Source: Gemmatimonadota bacterium
GTDB taxonomy: Bacteria; Latescibacterota; UBA2968; GCA-2709665
NCBI GenBank assembly: GCA_028873695.1
Contig: JAPPNU010000038.1
Location: 1-55,739 of the forward strand
Direction of reading: 5' to 3'
Length of the DNA stretch: 55,739 nucleotides
This document shows positions 34,492-43,341 of the stretch, piece by piece. The translations under genes were made by a program, and so were the position numbers. The first letter of the stretch is position 1. Each line of letters starts with the position of its first letter. Below the pieces are notes generated by a model. It searched no databases, was not told where the DNA came from, and saw only the letters and a program-made list of their open reading frames with translations.

Positions 34492-35565
34492 TTAATATAC
34501 ACCGACCACCACCGACTCCTGCATCTCGGAGAACAGACCCAGATTCCTCACCCCGTCCCAGGGAAACGCCTCGATCGGTTCCGCCCTTTCGCCTTCGTCC
34601 CGTTCCAGAAACCGCGGCATGAAGAACTCCCGGGTCAGGGTGGTCAACATGACGCGGCCAACCTCGTTGTAATCCACCTGTTCGTCGGGATTATCGGGAT
34701 CCACCAGTTCGATCACGGCCCGTGGGACCGGCGGATAATAGGTGATGGCGAAATTGTCCGAAGGTTCAAGCGGTTTGGAATACGCCAGTCCCATCAACGT
34801 GTTTCCATACGTGGGCACGAAGTCGACGCCGGGAACCAGTTCTTCTCTCGCGAACCGGTTGAACTGCGCGTCCATTTCCGTCCCCCCGCAAAATATCCCC
34901 GAAATGCCGGCCTTTTTCAATGAAATCTTTTCGCAGATCGCTTCCAGGAGCTTCGGCGTTGTAAACATGCACTTCACGTTGTCGTGCGCCCGGAGAATGG
35001 TCAGCGCCTGGTCGATCACGTGGGCCTTGTAGAGTTCCAGTTCCTGGAGGGCGCCGCGCGCAATCAGCTTGTTGACCCATCTGGGGTCCAGGTCCACCAG
35101 GAAACAGATCCCGCCCCGGATCTGGCAGAGGTATTCCACAGCCAGCCGCAGCCGCCTGGGGCCCGTGGGCCCCAGCATCAGCCAGTCGGCCCCCCTCGGA
35201 AACGACTCGTCAGAGAGGTGCCCGCTGAACATTTCGTAGTCGATCTGGAAGTCGTCCTGGCTGATCCGGTATTTCGGCACGCCGGTGGATCCGCCCGTTT
35301 CGAAGACAAAAGTCCGTTTGCCCGCGCTTCCACGGGGAATCCAACGGCGCACGGGGCCGCCGCGCAGCCATTCGTCCTGAAAATGGCCGAGGATCTTCAA
35401 GTCCTCATAACCCCCGATTTCCCGCAGCGGATCGAAATCCAGTCCGGCCGCGAATTCCAGCCAGAACGGGCAGCCCGTTTCCGGATTGAAATGCCAGGCA
35501 ACGGTTTCACGCACGTGGGCATCCAGTTCGTTCCCGGCTGCCGTGACGCTTTCGGCAATTGACAT
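34492..35565 (-). CDS. LuxE/PaaK-like adenylate-forming acyl-activating enzyme without C-terminal domain
   Basis: A 357-aa adenylate-forming protein. The P-loop is TGGSTGVPK (about residues 90-98), followed by FCGGTEMDAQ, PTYGNTLMGLAYS and GRVMLTTLTREFFMPRFLERDEGE. It ends directly after the core, lacking the ~100-aa AMP-binding C-terminal domain of CoA ligases, as in LuxE acyl-protein synthetases of similar length. It probably activates a carboxylate for transfer to the neighbouring ALDH-type reductase. The ATG at 35565 was taken as start; an in-frame TTG at 35589 would overlap the upstream Gfo/Idh stop (TTGA) and is a real alternative. Gap to the ALDH gene is 33 bp. Confidence 0.8.
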   Translation of the reverse strand: MSIAESVTAAGNELDAHVRETVAWHFNPETGCPFWLEFAAGLDFDPLREIGGYEDLKILGHFQDEWLRGGPVRRWIPRGSAGKRTFVFETGGSTGVPKYRISQDDFQIDYEMFSGHLSDESFPRGADWLMLGPTGPRRLRLAVEYLCQIRGGICFLVDLDPRWVNKLIARGALQELELYKAHVIDQALTILRAHDNVKCMFTTPKLLEAICEKISLKKAGISGIFCGGTEMDAQFNRFAREELVPGVDFVPTYGNTLMGLAYSKPLEPSDNFAITYYPPVPRAVIELVDPDNPDEQVDYNEVGRVMLTTLTREFFMPRFLERDEGERAEPIEAFPWDGVRNLGLFSEMQESVVVGVY

Positions 35566-35585
35566 GTCTGCGTCCGGTCCCCGTT

Positions 35586-36686
35586 TCAAGGTTCACTTCG
35601 CCACGCATCCAGGGGATGCCGTCGGTCGGACAGCGGCAACGCCACGCGGCGCCCGCCCTCCCTGTGGGACTGGTAGATACCCAGAATCATCTCGAACGCC
35701 GTCCGCGCGTCGGCCCCGCTCGAGGGCGGTTCCGTCCCCGACTCGATCGCCGCGGCCAGGCGGCGATACATCCTGGCAATCGATTCGCCGTCCCCGGGGT
35801 CGCCCAACGGTACCGGCGCCCAGTCCCCGTGTCCACCCGGCAGTCCCTCCATGGGCCTTGGAAGGCGCCAGAGCGCATGGTCGACCCTGGCTGAAGCGCG
35901 GACCGACAGTTGCCCTTCGGTCCCGACCACGTCCACACCGTAGTTTTCGCCCATGGTCGCCTGGAATCCCAGGAAGTGGACTTCCCCCACAATGCCGTCC
36001 TCGAAGCCGTACTGCGCCGTTGCCCGGTCGCCCGCTACAAGCCCGGAATCCCTGTCCCGCGGCGACATTTCCTTTGCTTCCATCACGTCGTCGACGTCCG
36101 CCAGGCGCCCCTGATACCAGACGTTGCCGGAACACCACGCGGGAACGCCGCCGAAGCGCATCATCATGTCGGTGACGTGGGTTCCCATTTCCATAAACTC
36201 GTTTCCGCTCCGCCGCCCGGACTTGTTCCGCCCGCGCACGAGCACGACCTGACCGACGTCCCCTCTGCGGACCATGTCGCGCGCGGTCAATATGGCTGAG
36301 CTCACGTGGCTCTGCTGGTTGACCGCCAGCTTCGCGCCGGATGCTTCAGCCGCCGCGACCATCTCGTCCGCCTCGGCGGGATCGATGGCGATCGGCTTCT
36401 CGCAAAGGACGGATATCCCGCGCTCCAGCGCTGCCACCGCGGGCGCGCGATGTCCCCGGGTCTGGGTGGCCACGACGACGAGATCAGGCCGCGTCTCGTC
36501 GTACATCCGTTCGAAGTCCGCGTACCGGTCGGACACCTCGAAACTGTCACCCGCTTCCGCGAGCGCTTCGTCGAACACGTCGCAGACGCCGGCAATTTCG
36601 AACCCCGCCATCCCCTGGAGGATTCTCAGATGCTGTCGGCCCATCCCCCCGCAGCCGACAAGGACTGTCCGACAGGAATTCGCCAT
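35586..36686 (-). CDS. Gfo/Idh/MocA family oxidoreductase
   Basis: A 366-aa NAD(P)-dependent oxidoreductase. The Rossmann start is VLVGCGGMGRQHLRILQ, the EKP motif (ISVLCEKPIA) carries the conserved Lys, and the substrate domain has EMGTHVTDMMM in place of the common GxHxxD signature. It should oxidise or reduce a sugar, inositol or sugar-acid hydroxyl. AAGGGA precedes the ATG. It lies 15 bp after a second Gfo/Idh/MocA gene and abuts the LuxE-like gene, so it is likely in the same operon. Confidence 0.93.
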   Translation of the reverse strand: MANSCRTVLVGCGGMGRQHLRILQGMAGFEIAGVCDVFDEALAEAGDSFEVSDRYADFERMYDETRPDLVVVATQTRGHRAPAVAALERGISVLCEKPIAIDPAEADEMVAAAEASGAKLAVNQQSHVSSAILTARDMVRRGDVGQVVLVRGRNKSGRRSGNEFMEMGTHVTDMMMRFGGVPAWCSGNVWYQGRLADVDDVMEAKEMSPRDRDSGLVAGDRATAQYGFEDGIVGEVHFLGFQATMGENYGVDVVGTEGQLSVRASARVDHALWRLPRPMEGLPGGHGDWAPVPLGDPGDGESIARMYRRLAAAIESGTEPPSSGADARTAFEMILGIYQSHREGGRRVALPLSDRRHPLDAWRSEP

Positions 36687-36701
36687 ACCGTATCCCTTTT
36701 C

Positions 36702-37790
36702 TTAAATTCCGTTTTTCCAGCCTCTTGGCTTCCGCCTGGACAGCGGGTTCTGCCGGTGACATTCTTCCATAACCGCCACCTGCACGGCAACCTGTTCGGG
36801 CGTGATCACCAATGGGGCGCCGTCCTTCAGGACGCTGTACAGATGATCGTAAAACGCCCTGGACATGTACGTAAACGCATCCTTCTCCGCTTCGTCGGGC
36901 GCCCACGACGCCTCCGTCCACGCCAACTCCTCCCTGCAATAACTCGGCCCGGGAAGGGGGGTTCGCGTCAGCCGCTGTTTCGGAGAGGCACCGGGTTCGT
37001 AGAACCGCCACCTCAGGCCGCCGGCGCCGCCCGCGAGCCCGCCGCGGGTCCCGTAGACGTGGTACATGTCTCCGGAATACGCGTCACAGGAGGAGATTTC
37101 CAGATCGATCGTGGGCGACCCCTTCCTTCGCAGCAGCACCTTTACGTGGTCCTCCGCGTCTCCATAGGTATTCGCCCGGTCCATGATGCATTGCACGTCG
37201 GGTTTCTTCCATTCCAGAAGACAGAGGGCCTGGTCCATTGGGTGCGGCCCGGTATTCAGAAGGTTACCCCCTTTGAATTCCTGGAGGGTCTGCCAGTCCC
37301 ACCGCCGCGCGAATCCGTTGAACGCAATGCGGACCTGCACGATCCTCCCCAGGACGCCCGAGTCGATCACCCTGCGAATCTGCTGAAAGTGCGGCGCGTA
37401 CCTGGACTGCTGAAACGGCGCAAGGATTCTGCCCGCCCGCCGGGAGGCGGTCACCATGCGGCGAAAGTCTCCGGTGTTGGCCGCCAGGGGCTTTTCACAG
37501 ACGACGTGACGGCCGGCCCGGAACGCGTCCACGGAACCTTGCGCATGCAGATGGCTGGGCAATGCGTTGACCACGAGGTCGACGTCCTCGCGCGCCAGCA
37601 CGTCTTTATAGTCGGCGTATGCGTCGCAGTCGAATTCGCGTACCGCGCGGTCGCGGCGGTCACGCAGCAGATCCGACACGGCCACGATGGTATATTTCTC
37701 AGGCGAACGGCACAGCCACTCCGCGTGAATATCCCTTCCGCTGCGCCCCTGACCCAGAATGCCAACCCGAACACGCTCCGTACCCGCCAT
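36702..37790 (-). CDS. Gfo/Idh/MocA family oxidoreductase
   Basis: A ~362-aa oxidoreductase, about as long as the preceding paralogue but clearly different in sequence. N-terminal GILGQGRSGRDIHAEWL binds the nucleotide; CEKPLAAN is the EKP motif; the catalytic-domain signature is NTGPHPMDQALCL. The start at 37790 has GGAGGT at ideal spacing, and an upstream in-frame ATG at 37805 overlaps that ribosome site. It follows the PcRGLX/YetA-like gene by 72 bp, so sugar or uronate processing after polysaccharide cleavage is plausible. Substrate unknown. Confidence 0.93.
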   Translation of the reverse strand: MAGTERVRVGILGQGRSGRDIHAEWLCRSPEKYTIVAVSDLLRDRRDRAVREFDCDAYADYKDVLAREDVDLVVNALPSHLHAQGSVDAFRAGRHVVCEKPLAANTGDFRRMVTASRRAGRILAPFQQSRYAPHFQQIRRVIDSGVLGRIVQVRIAFNGFARRWDWQTLQEFKGGNLLNTGPHPMDQALCLLEWKKPDVQCIMDRANTYGDAEDHVKVLLRRKGSPTIDLEISSCDAYSGDMYHVYGTRGGLAGGAGGLRWRFYEPGASPKQRLTRTPLPGPSYCREELAWTEASWAPDEAEKDAFTYMSRAFYDHLYSVLKDGAPLVITPEQVAVQVAVMEECHRQNPLSRRKPRGWKNGI

Positions 37791-37862
37791 CTTTACGACC
37801 TCCATCCGGTTGATAACGTCTGCCCGCGATGCCTGTCCGCCGGGAAGACACCGCGTTTCCGG

Positions 37863-40400
37863 TTACTCCTCTCCCATCCCGGCATGGGACAACGCGCCGA
37901 GAAAATAGGGCACGCCGAAGAACAACAGACTGATGTGCATCGGACTCATTTCCACCGCCCCGCGGCGCTTCGGATCGTCGCTCCAATCCTGGCTCTCGAT
38001 CAGCACCTGCAAAACCGCCCGGCCGATCTCCAGGTATTTCCGGTTCCCCGTCATCCGGTACGCGTAGCCCAGGTGCCGGCAGATGACGCCGCCGTACCGC
38101 TGCTGAATGGCATGTTCCGCGTTCGGCCCTTCCGGATGGCCGCAAAACCAGTCCACCGCCCTGAGGTAGACGTTCGCCACGTCGTCCCGACTCGTGAGAC
38201 GGTGGAGCAGTTCCAGCCCGACCATCAGGTAATGCGTCTGGTATCCCTTCTGTTCCGAGACCGGCAGGACCCGGTGAGTCGTCCTGGCATCGCCCCTCAG
38301 GGTGCGAAATTCGGCGTCGGTGAACGGCGCCGCGGTGCCCAGTTCAACGGCCAGCGTGGTGCCCTCGGTGGCCATCCCGTACGGCCTCTGGTCCGACAGC
38401 CGTTCCGCGGTTGAGATCTGGAACCGCTTGTGCCAGCTTCCATCGTCGTTCTGACCGCGCGCAATCGCCTCGTACACATCCAGCGCGCGGGTCCTGAACC
38501 GTTCCTCGCCGGTGACTTCATGCACGTAGAGCAGGCCGCGCAGCGTATTCGCAATACTGCGCAGGCTGAAACTGAACGCAGGATCTTCCGTCCACCGGTA
38601 TCGCAGCAGAAACTCGCCGGCCTCCCGGATCACCTCCAGCGTCCGCAGGTCGCCGGTCAGGTAATAATAGTCCATCCATCCGTCGAGAAACGTGTGCGAC
38701 GCGCAACTCTCATCGCCGAAATGGTCCACGCTGTGCCGGAAACAGCCCCCCACCATATATGGCCTGAACGGGTGATAGTGGCAGGTATCCACGTCCGTCG
38801 AATGCCGGGTCATCGCTTCGCCGAGCAGAAAGTCACGGGCGCGGCCGGAACGCATGTACTGCACCCATACGCCGTGTCTCGGGTCCCACTCGCTGTTGCA
38901 CCAGCCCCATCGCCCGTGGAAACGCCAGTCGTCCGTGCCCTGGTCCCACGCCACCAGCGCATCGCCCCAGTCAAGATAGCCGTACCACGCGCCCAGTTCG
39001 ATATTCCGGCGCAGCCAGTCGATAAAGCCCGCCATCATCCGCTCGGATTTCGGAAAACGCGCCTCGTCGACGGGTTGAAAGCCCCCCGTCGCCTCGCAGG
39101 CCGCCATCCATGACGGATCCACGGATACGTGCGGCGGCGCCAGCCAGCCTCGCAGCCGTCCCGGGACGCCGGCGCCGTCGGATGCCCGGTGGAAACAGAC
39201 GAAGAACTCCGTGGTCTTGGAGGTACCGGTACCGTCGGAATACACCCCTTCGCCCTCATCCCACGCCACGGCCTCCGAATACCGCTTCAAAGAAAGGCAT
39301 TCTCCATCCGGATCTCGCCAGCAATACACGTCGATCCCGTCGCCCGCGCCGGAAAGCCCGAGCGCTTTCGGATATTCCTCGGGCATATAACGCAGGCCGA
39401 CGCCAACGCCCACATTGCCGTCGTCGCAGGCGATCCAGCCCTCCGTCCGGTCTCCTTCGGCGATCGTTCCCGTTTGCCGGCCCCGACGACGGTCGAGACG
39501 AAAGTGATTGTGAAGCCGCTGGGAGAGCAACAGCGATTCACCTGCGGTTGCCGTACCGGCGATCTCCCGGCTTGCTGCGACGCGGTAATTCACGGAACCG
39601 GACAGCGAGACCGGCACACGCAGCCCGATTTCCTGCACTTCGGTCTCTCTCGGATTGCAGGCCGCGATTACGGTGTGGAGCACACGCAACCCGGCCCGGC
39701 CCGCGTACGCGTAGATCCGCGTCACAAAACGAAACGGCCGGTACCCCGCGTAATGGTGCATCGGCAAATCGGCTTCGAATGCGCCCTCGCACCGGATCAC
39801 GGCCCTGAGCGGGCCGGACTCCTCCACGCTCACGCGGTACACGGCCTCCGCGAGGGACGCCAGGCAGTCGCCGCCCATCCCGTAAATGTATCGCTTTCCG
39901 TCGTCGCCTATAAACGACTCGCGGATACGCACCCATGCGTCTCCGCCCCGGCCTGCGACTTCCACTTCCGGCGCAAACGTCCCGTCCGGTCCCGTTCGTC
40001 CCAGCGCCGCCGTCTCGACAAGGGAGAACTTCCTGCGGTTCACGGCGAACCGGAGGGGACCCGTCGTAACGACCAATCTCTCGTCCTCTTCGACTACACG
40101 GACCTCGTCGACCCGCCCGGCCCCGGCGCCATTCCGGCAGACCGTATAAGTCGACTCCCCGCCCGGCGGTACGTCCGCCTGGAAGTCGGTCAGAACCCAC
40201 TTCACACTCCCGTCAGGCCACCGGCTCAACACGCGGAACTGTGCGGATACCGGGCGGCCGTCCGCGTCGTTCACGCCCAGCAGGGACGGATCGGAGACGG
40301 CGCCCACGGGTAAGGGGACCCCCCTCGTCACCGGCCAACCGCGCCTCGCAACGCCGGCGGTTTCAACCACCTGAAGTCCTATTGAAATGGGTTCCTGCAT
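37863..40400 (-). CDS. PcRGLX/YetA-like protein (exo-rhamnogalacturonan lyase fold)
   Basis: An 845-aa protein with the three-part architecture of the PcRGLX/YetA family. A RIFT-barrel N-terminal domain (about 1-130: GWPVTRGVPLPVGAVSD, VSAQFRVLSRWPDGSVKWVL) is followed by a beta-sandwich (about 130-440) and an alpha/alpha-toroid (about 450-835: LGAWYGYLDWGDALVAW, CHYHPFRPYMVGG, SCASHTFLDGWMDYYYLTGD). Fungal PcRGLX is a PL26 exo-lyase on rhamnogalacturonan; bacterial relatives are mostly uncharacterised. No signal peptide is seen, so it may act in the cytoplasm on oligomers. AAGG precedes the ATG. Two Gfo/Idh/MocA genes follow on the same strand. Confidence 0.8.
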   Translation of the reverse strand: MQEPISIGLQVVETAGVARRGWPVTRGVPLPVGAVSDPSLLGVNDADGRPVSAQFRVLSRWPDGSVKWVLTDFQADVPPGGESTYTVCRNGAGAGRVDEVRVVEEDERLVVTTGPLRFAVNRRKFSLVETAALGRTGPDGTFAPEVEVAGRGGDAWVRIRESFIGDDGKRYIYGMGGDCLASLAEAVYRVSVEESGPLRAVIRCEGAFEADLPMHHYAGYRPFRFVTRIYAYAGRAGLRVLHTVIAACNPRETEVQEIGLRVPVSLSGSVNYRVAASREIAGTATAGESLLLSQRLHNHFRLDRRRGRQTGTIAEGDRTEGWIACDDGNVGVGVGLRYMPEEYPKALGLSGAGDGIDVYCWRDPDGECLSLKRYSEAVAWDEGEGVYSDGTGTSKTTEFFVCFHRASDGAGVPGRLRGWLAPPHVSVDPSWMAACEATGGFQPVDEARFPKSERMMAGFIDWLRRNIELGAWYGYLDWGDALVAWDQGTDDWRFHGRWGWCNSEWDPRHGVWVQYMRSGRARDFLLGEAMTRHSTDVDTCHYHPFRPYMVGGCFRHSVDHFGDESCASHTFLDGWMDYYYLTGDLRTLEVIREAGEFLLRYRWTEDPAFSFSLRSIANTLRGLLYVHEVTGEERFRTRALDVYEAIARGQNDDGSWHKRFQISTAERLSDQRPYGMATEGTTLAVELGTAAPFTDAEFRTLRGDARTTHRVLPVSEQKGYQTHYLMVGLELLHRLTSRDDVANVYLRAVDWFCGHPEGPNAEHAIQQRYGGVICRHLGYAYRMTGNRKYLEIGRAVLQVLIESQDWSDDPKRRGAVEMSPMHISLLFFGVPYFLGALSHAGMGEE

Positions 40401-40767
40401 AAATTAACGCCTTTCCGCACAACTGTGCAGATTCGGCTTCGTACCTGGACACCGCAGGCAAAAAAGCTATTGCTTCCCTTGCAACCGAAAACCTATCGGT
40501 CGCGACATCCCTTGTTGGCAGGTCATCCTGCCCTGAATCAGTCCATGATCTACCAGTTTCCGGAGCGAGGGCATCCCTGCCCTCGAACTTCGAGCAACCG
40601 ACGAATTTCCACAACAAGGGCCATTCGAGACTCTTCCATCCGAAAACTCATCCCAAATGACGGCGCGAAGACCCCTCCTGTTCGCCATCGAGGGCAGGAT
40701 GCCCTCGCTCCCGGGAAAGGCATTCGTGACGACTTCGCCATAACCGTTTGTTTCGCGTCAATCCTAT
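40401..40767. other. 367-bp spacer carrying the second MITE-like element
   Basis: No gene is supported between the PcRGLX-like gene and LarA. Most of the spacer is the 153-bp MITE-like element copy 2 (40561-40713) with its flanks. The segment around 40510-40540 (GGCAGGTCATCCTGCC) is a further small inverted repeat. The promoter for the PcRGLX-like operon must lie in this region. Confidence 0.65.
40561..40713 (-). mobile_element. 153-bp MITE-like element, copy 2 (inverted)
   Basis: Same length and same ends as the element at 22631-22783 but in the opposite orientation. Ends are CGGAGCGAGGGCATCCCTGC... and ...AGGATGCCCTCGCTCCCGG, each able to fold on itself. Internal GCGCCGTCATT, TTTTCGGATGGAA and GGTTGCTCGA blocks align with copy 1 when reversed. 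It has no coding capacity. Confidence 0.8.
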
Positions 40768-42051
40768 TTATGTTTCAGCAAGATAAGGAATGGTCAGCGG
40801 GCCATCCGGAAGCACCGCCACCCGCGCGCCTCCGGCGACCGCGCGAATCTTCTCCCGGAGGGCTGCGTTCAGATCATCCACGGCGGCCAGCTTGCACGCC
40901 TCGATATCGGCTCGATCCATACGGGAGTACACGCCGACTTCAACCCGCTCCAGGATGGCAGCCAGGGTCTGCGCCTGCCACTGATCGGGAACGGGTTCGC
41001 GGCGATGCACCGCCTGCAGGACGTCCTCCGGACCCGCCCCCGTCCGCATCAACTCGGCGAAGTATCCATGATCCGGTACGCCGTCGCTGCACTCGCTGGC
41101 GACGAGTACCGCGCCGCCGTCTTCCACGATGCGGGCGGCGGCCGACATGCCCTTGACGGCCTGGTAGAGATTCTGGTCCAGCGGGAATCCGCTGTTCGAC
41201 GTCACCGCGACCTGGAACGGCTTCTCCACCGGCGCCATCGAGGCCGCCCTCGCGCCGGCGCACCCCCGTCGATGGGCCTCCAGATAGTCCCCGGCGTAGA
41301 ACCCGGATATCGCCTTCTCCCCGTTCAGCGTCACGTTCACCAGGAAATCCGGCGGGCAGAGCGCCACGGCTTCGCGTACCTCGCGTTGCAGGGGGTTCCC
41401 GTCGAGCACACCCCACGTGCAATTCGGGTCCGCGATCAGGTCGGACCGGTGCAGCCGATAGATCGTCTCGATGCCCGCCACGCCCGGCGCGACGCCCTTC
41501 GGACCGCCCGAAAAACCCGCGAAGAAATGGGGTTCTATGAATCCGAGCAGGATCCGCTTGTCCGCTTCCACGTACGCCCTGTCCAGCCACACGTCCGTAC
41601 CGCAGGCGGACGCGCCCAGAAATACGTTCCCGGACCCGTCGTACGCGTCGTGATTCCGTATCGCCAGCCGCCGGGCAACGTCGCTGCCGAACATTGCCGC
41701 GATTTCATCGTCCGTATTCGCCCGATGCGTGCCGTTTCCCAGCAAGACCGTAACTCGCGATTCGGGCACGGGCAGGGATTCCAGAATCCACGGAATCAAC
41801 TGCCTGTTGGGCACCGGGCGCGTACCGTCCGACGTCACGATGACGACCCTGTCCCTGGGCGAGACGATCTCCCGGAGCGGCCTGCATGCCACGGGCTCGT
41901 CAATCGCCTGCCGGAACCTACGCTCAGGATCCGGCAGGGCCGCCTCGAAGGCGGGCCGGATCACCTCCCATTCCGCCAGTTCCGGATCGGCCGTGATCGA
42001 CACGCTGCCTCGGCCGAACGCCACGTCGACCCTATGTTCATCCGCGAGCAT
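40768..42051 (-). CDS. LarA-family (DUF2088) nickel-pincer-dependent racemase/epimerase
   Basis: A 427-aa LarA homologue. The nickel-pincer site of Lactobacillus LarA (H108, H174, K184, H200) is reproduced one residue later: H109 in GNGTHR, H175 and K185 in EPHFFAGFSGGPKG, and H201 in YRLHRSD. The N-terminal SDGTRPVP is also typical. LarA homologues racemise or epimerise 2-hydroxyacids, including sugar acids, so a role in hydroxyacid or uronate metabolism fits the context. LarB, LarC and LarE, needed to make the cofactor, are not in the window. The start at 42051 has GGGAGA upstream; the longer frame to 42159 lacks a site. Confidence 0.9.
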   Translation of the reverse strand: MLADEHRVDVAFGRGSVSITADPELAEWEVIRPAFEAALPDPERRFRQAIDEPVACRPLREIVSPRDRVVIVTSDGTRPVPNRQLIPWILESLPVPESRVTVLLGNGTHRANTDDEIAAMFGSDVARRLAIRNHDAYDGSGNVFLGASACGTDVWLDRAYVEADKRILLGFIEPHFFAGFSGGPKGVAPGVAGIETIYRLHRSDLIADPNCTWGVLDGNPLQREVREAVALCPPDFLVNVTLNGEKAISGFYAGDYLEAHRRGCAGARAASMAPVEKPFQVAVTSNSGFPLDQNLYQAVKGMSAAARIVEDGGAVLVASECSDGVPDHGYFAELMRTGAGPEDVLQAVHRREPVPDQWQAQTLAAILERVEVGVYSRMDRADIEACKLAAVDDLNAALREKIRAVAGGARVAVLPDGPLTIPYLAET

Positions 42052-42575
42052 GACGATCTCCCGTACTGGGGGCTCCCCGCTCCCGCCCCTCACGCCGCTG
42101 CGAAATCTACGGCCTGCACAACCCTTTGTCAAGCCCGGCAGCCTGTCTCGAAGCGGCAACGGTGACGTCCGACCCGTACCGTCCGGTCCTCCTTGAGCGG
42201 CGTTCCGGACGTGGGATCGGCGCTATCGTCGATCGGCCCTCACTTCCGGCGATCGCATTGACACGCGAAACGAGGTACGCTATATTGCCCGTACCAGGCG
42301 TCGCGTTGCCCCGGTACCCCCTTCCTGAAGGAAGAAGGAAAAAGGAAGAAGGAAAAAGCAGCGGTTTATTTGCCTTTCTCCCTCTTTCCTTCAGGAGAGA
42401 GGGCCGGGGAGAGAGGTCTGGGCGGTGGGGAGCGGTGGATCTTGATTTTGCCTTTCGCTTCTGGCTGACGGCTGATAGCTGACAGCTTGTTTTTCCCTTT
42501 GTGCCTTTGTGTCTTCGTGTGAGTCGTTTGTCCTCATTGCTGCTGTGCGCATTCCGTCGCCACGTGTGATATCGC
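42052..42575. repeat. Divergent spacer with GGAAGAA tract and composite repeat
   Basis: No gene is supported. A short GGAAGAAGGAAAAA tandem tract (about 42330-42357) follows a CCTTCCTGAAGGAAG hairpin. At 42411-42488 lies the third, inverted copy of the composite repeat found twice at 9641-9820: the AGGTCTGGG box, then TTTTGCCTTTCG, then the GCTGACGGCTGATAGCTGA segment. The spacer separates LarA (minus) from the GT2 gene (plus) and so holds two promoters. Confidence 0.65.
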
Positions 42576-43319
42576 ATGTCGGATACCGTCATCGTCGTCC
42601 CGTGCTACAACGAAGCAGAACGGCTTCCTGTGCAAGCGTTCCGGGAATTCGTCAGGCGGACGCACGGCATCCGGTTTCTGTTCGTCGACGACGGAAGCAC
42701 CGACGCCACGGCCGGCGTCCTGCACGCCCTGAAAGCGTCCGCGCCCGACTGCTTCGACGTCCATACGCTTGCCGTCAACGCGGGCAAGGGCGAAGCGGTA
42801 AGGCACGGCTTCCTGGCGGCACTCGAATCCGATCCGGACTACATCGGATTCTGGGATGCGGACCTGGCCACGCCCCTGGACGCCATCCGGGAATTCCGCG
42901 GCGTCCTGGACGGCAGACCGGACGTCGAAATGGCCTTTGGGGCGAGAGTCCGCCTCCTGGGCAGGGCGATCCGGCGCAACCGGCTGCGGCACCTGCTGGG
43001 GAGGCTGTTCGCAGTTACGGCTTCCCTGTTTCTTCGCGTGGATATCTACGACACCCAGTGCGGCGCGAAGCTCTTCAGGGCAACGCCGGACCTGCCGCTC
43101 CTGTTTCAGGAACCGTTCGCCACCCGATGGATTTTCGACGTTGAAATCATCGCCAGACTGATGCGCGCAAGGTCGGGCACGGCACGACCGCAGGTCCGGG
43201 ATATCCTGTACGAAGTCCCGCTATCGGAATGGCGGGATACGGCAGGGTCCAAGATCAGAGTTCGCGATTTCGTCATCGCCATCTTCGGCATGATCGATAT
43301 TATCCGTAAATATCGATAG
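42576..43319 (+). CDS. GT2 glycosyltransferase, dolichyl-phosphate-glucosyltransferase-like
   Basis: A 247-aa GT-A fold family 2 glycosyltransferase. Donor-binding motifs are PCYNEAERLP, FVDDGSTDAT and the metal-binding WDADLATPL (DxD-like DAD). The acceptor region includes YDTQCGAKLFRA, characteristic of the ALG5/DPM-like group that charges polyprenyl phosphate with a sugar. The end (KIRVRDFVIAIFGMIDIIRKYR) is a possible amphipathic membrane-association helix. The GT39 gene follows 22 bp later: the pair would make a lipid-linked sugar and then use it at the membrane. No strong ribosome site is seen at the ATG. Confidence 0.9.
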   Translation: MSDTVIVVPCYNEAERLPVQAFREFVRRTHGIRFLFVDDGSTDATAGVLHALKASAPDCFDVHTLAVNAGKGEAVRHGFLAALESDPDYIGFWDADLATPLDAIREFRGVLDGRPDVEMAFGARVRLLGRAIRRNRLRHLLGRLFAVTASLFLRVDIYDTQCGAKLFRATPDLPLLFQEPFATRWIFDVEIIARLMRARSGTARPQVRDILYEVPLSEWRDTAGSKIRVRDFVIAIFGMIDIIRKYR

Positions 43320-43341
43320 ATAATGCACTTATATTGAGTCA

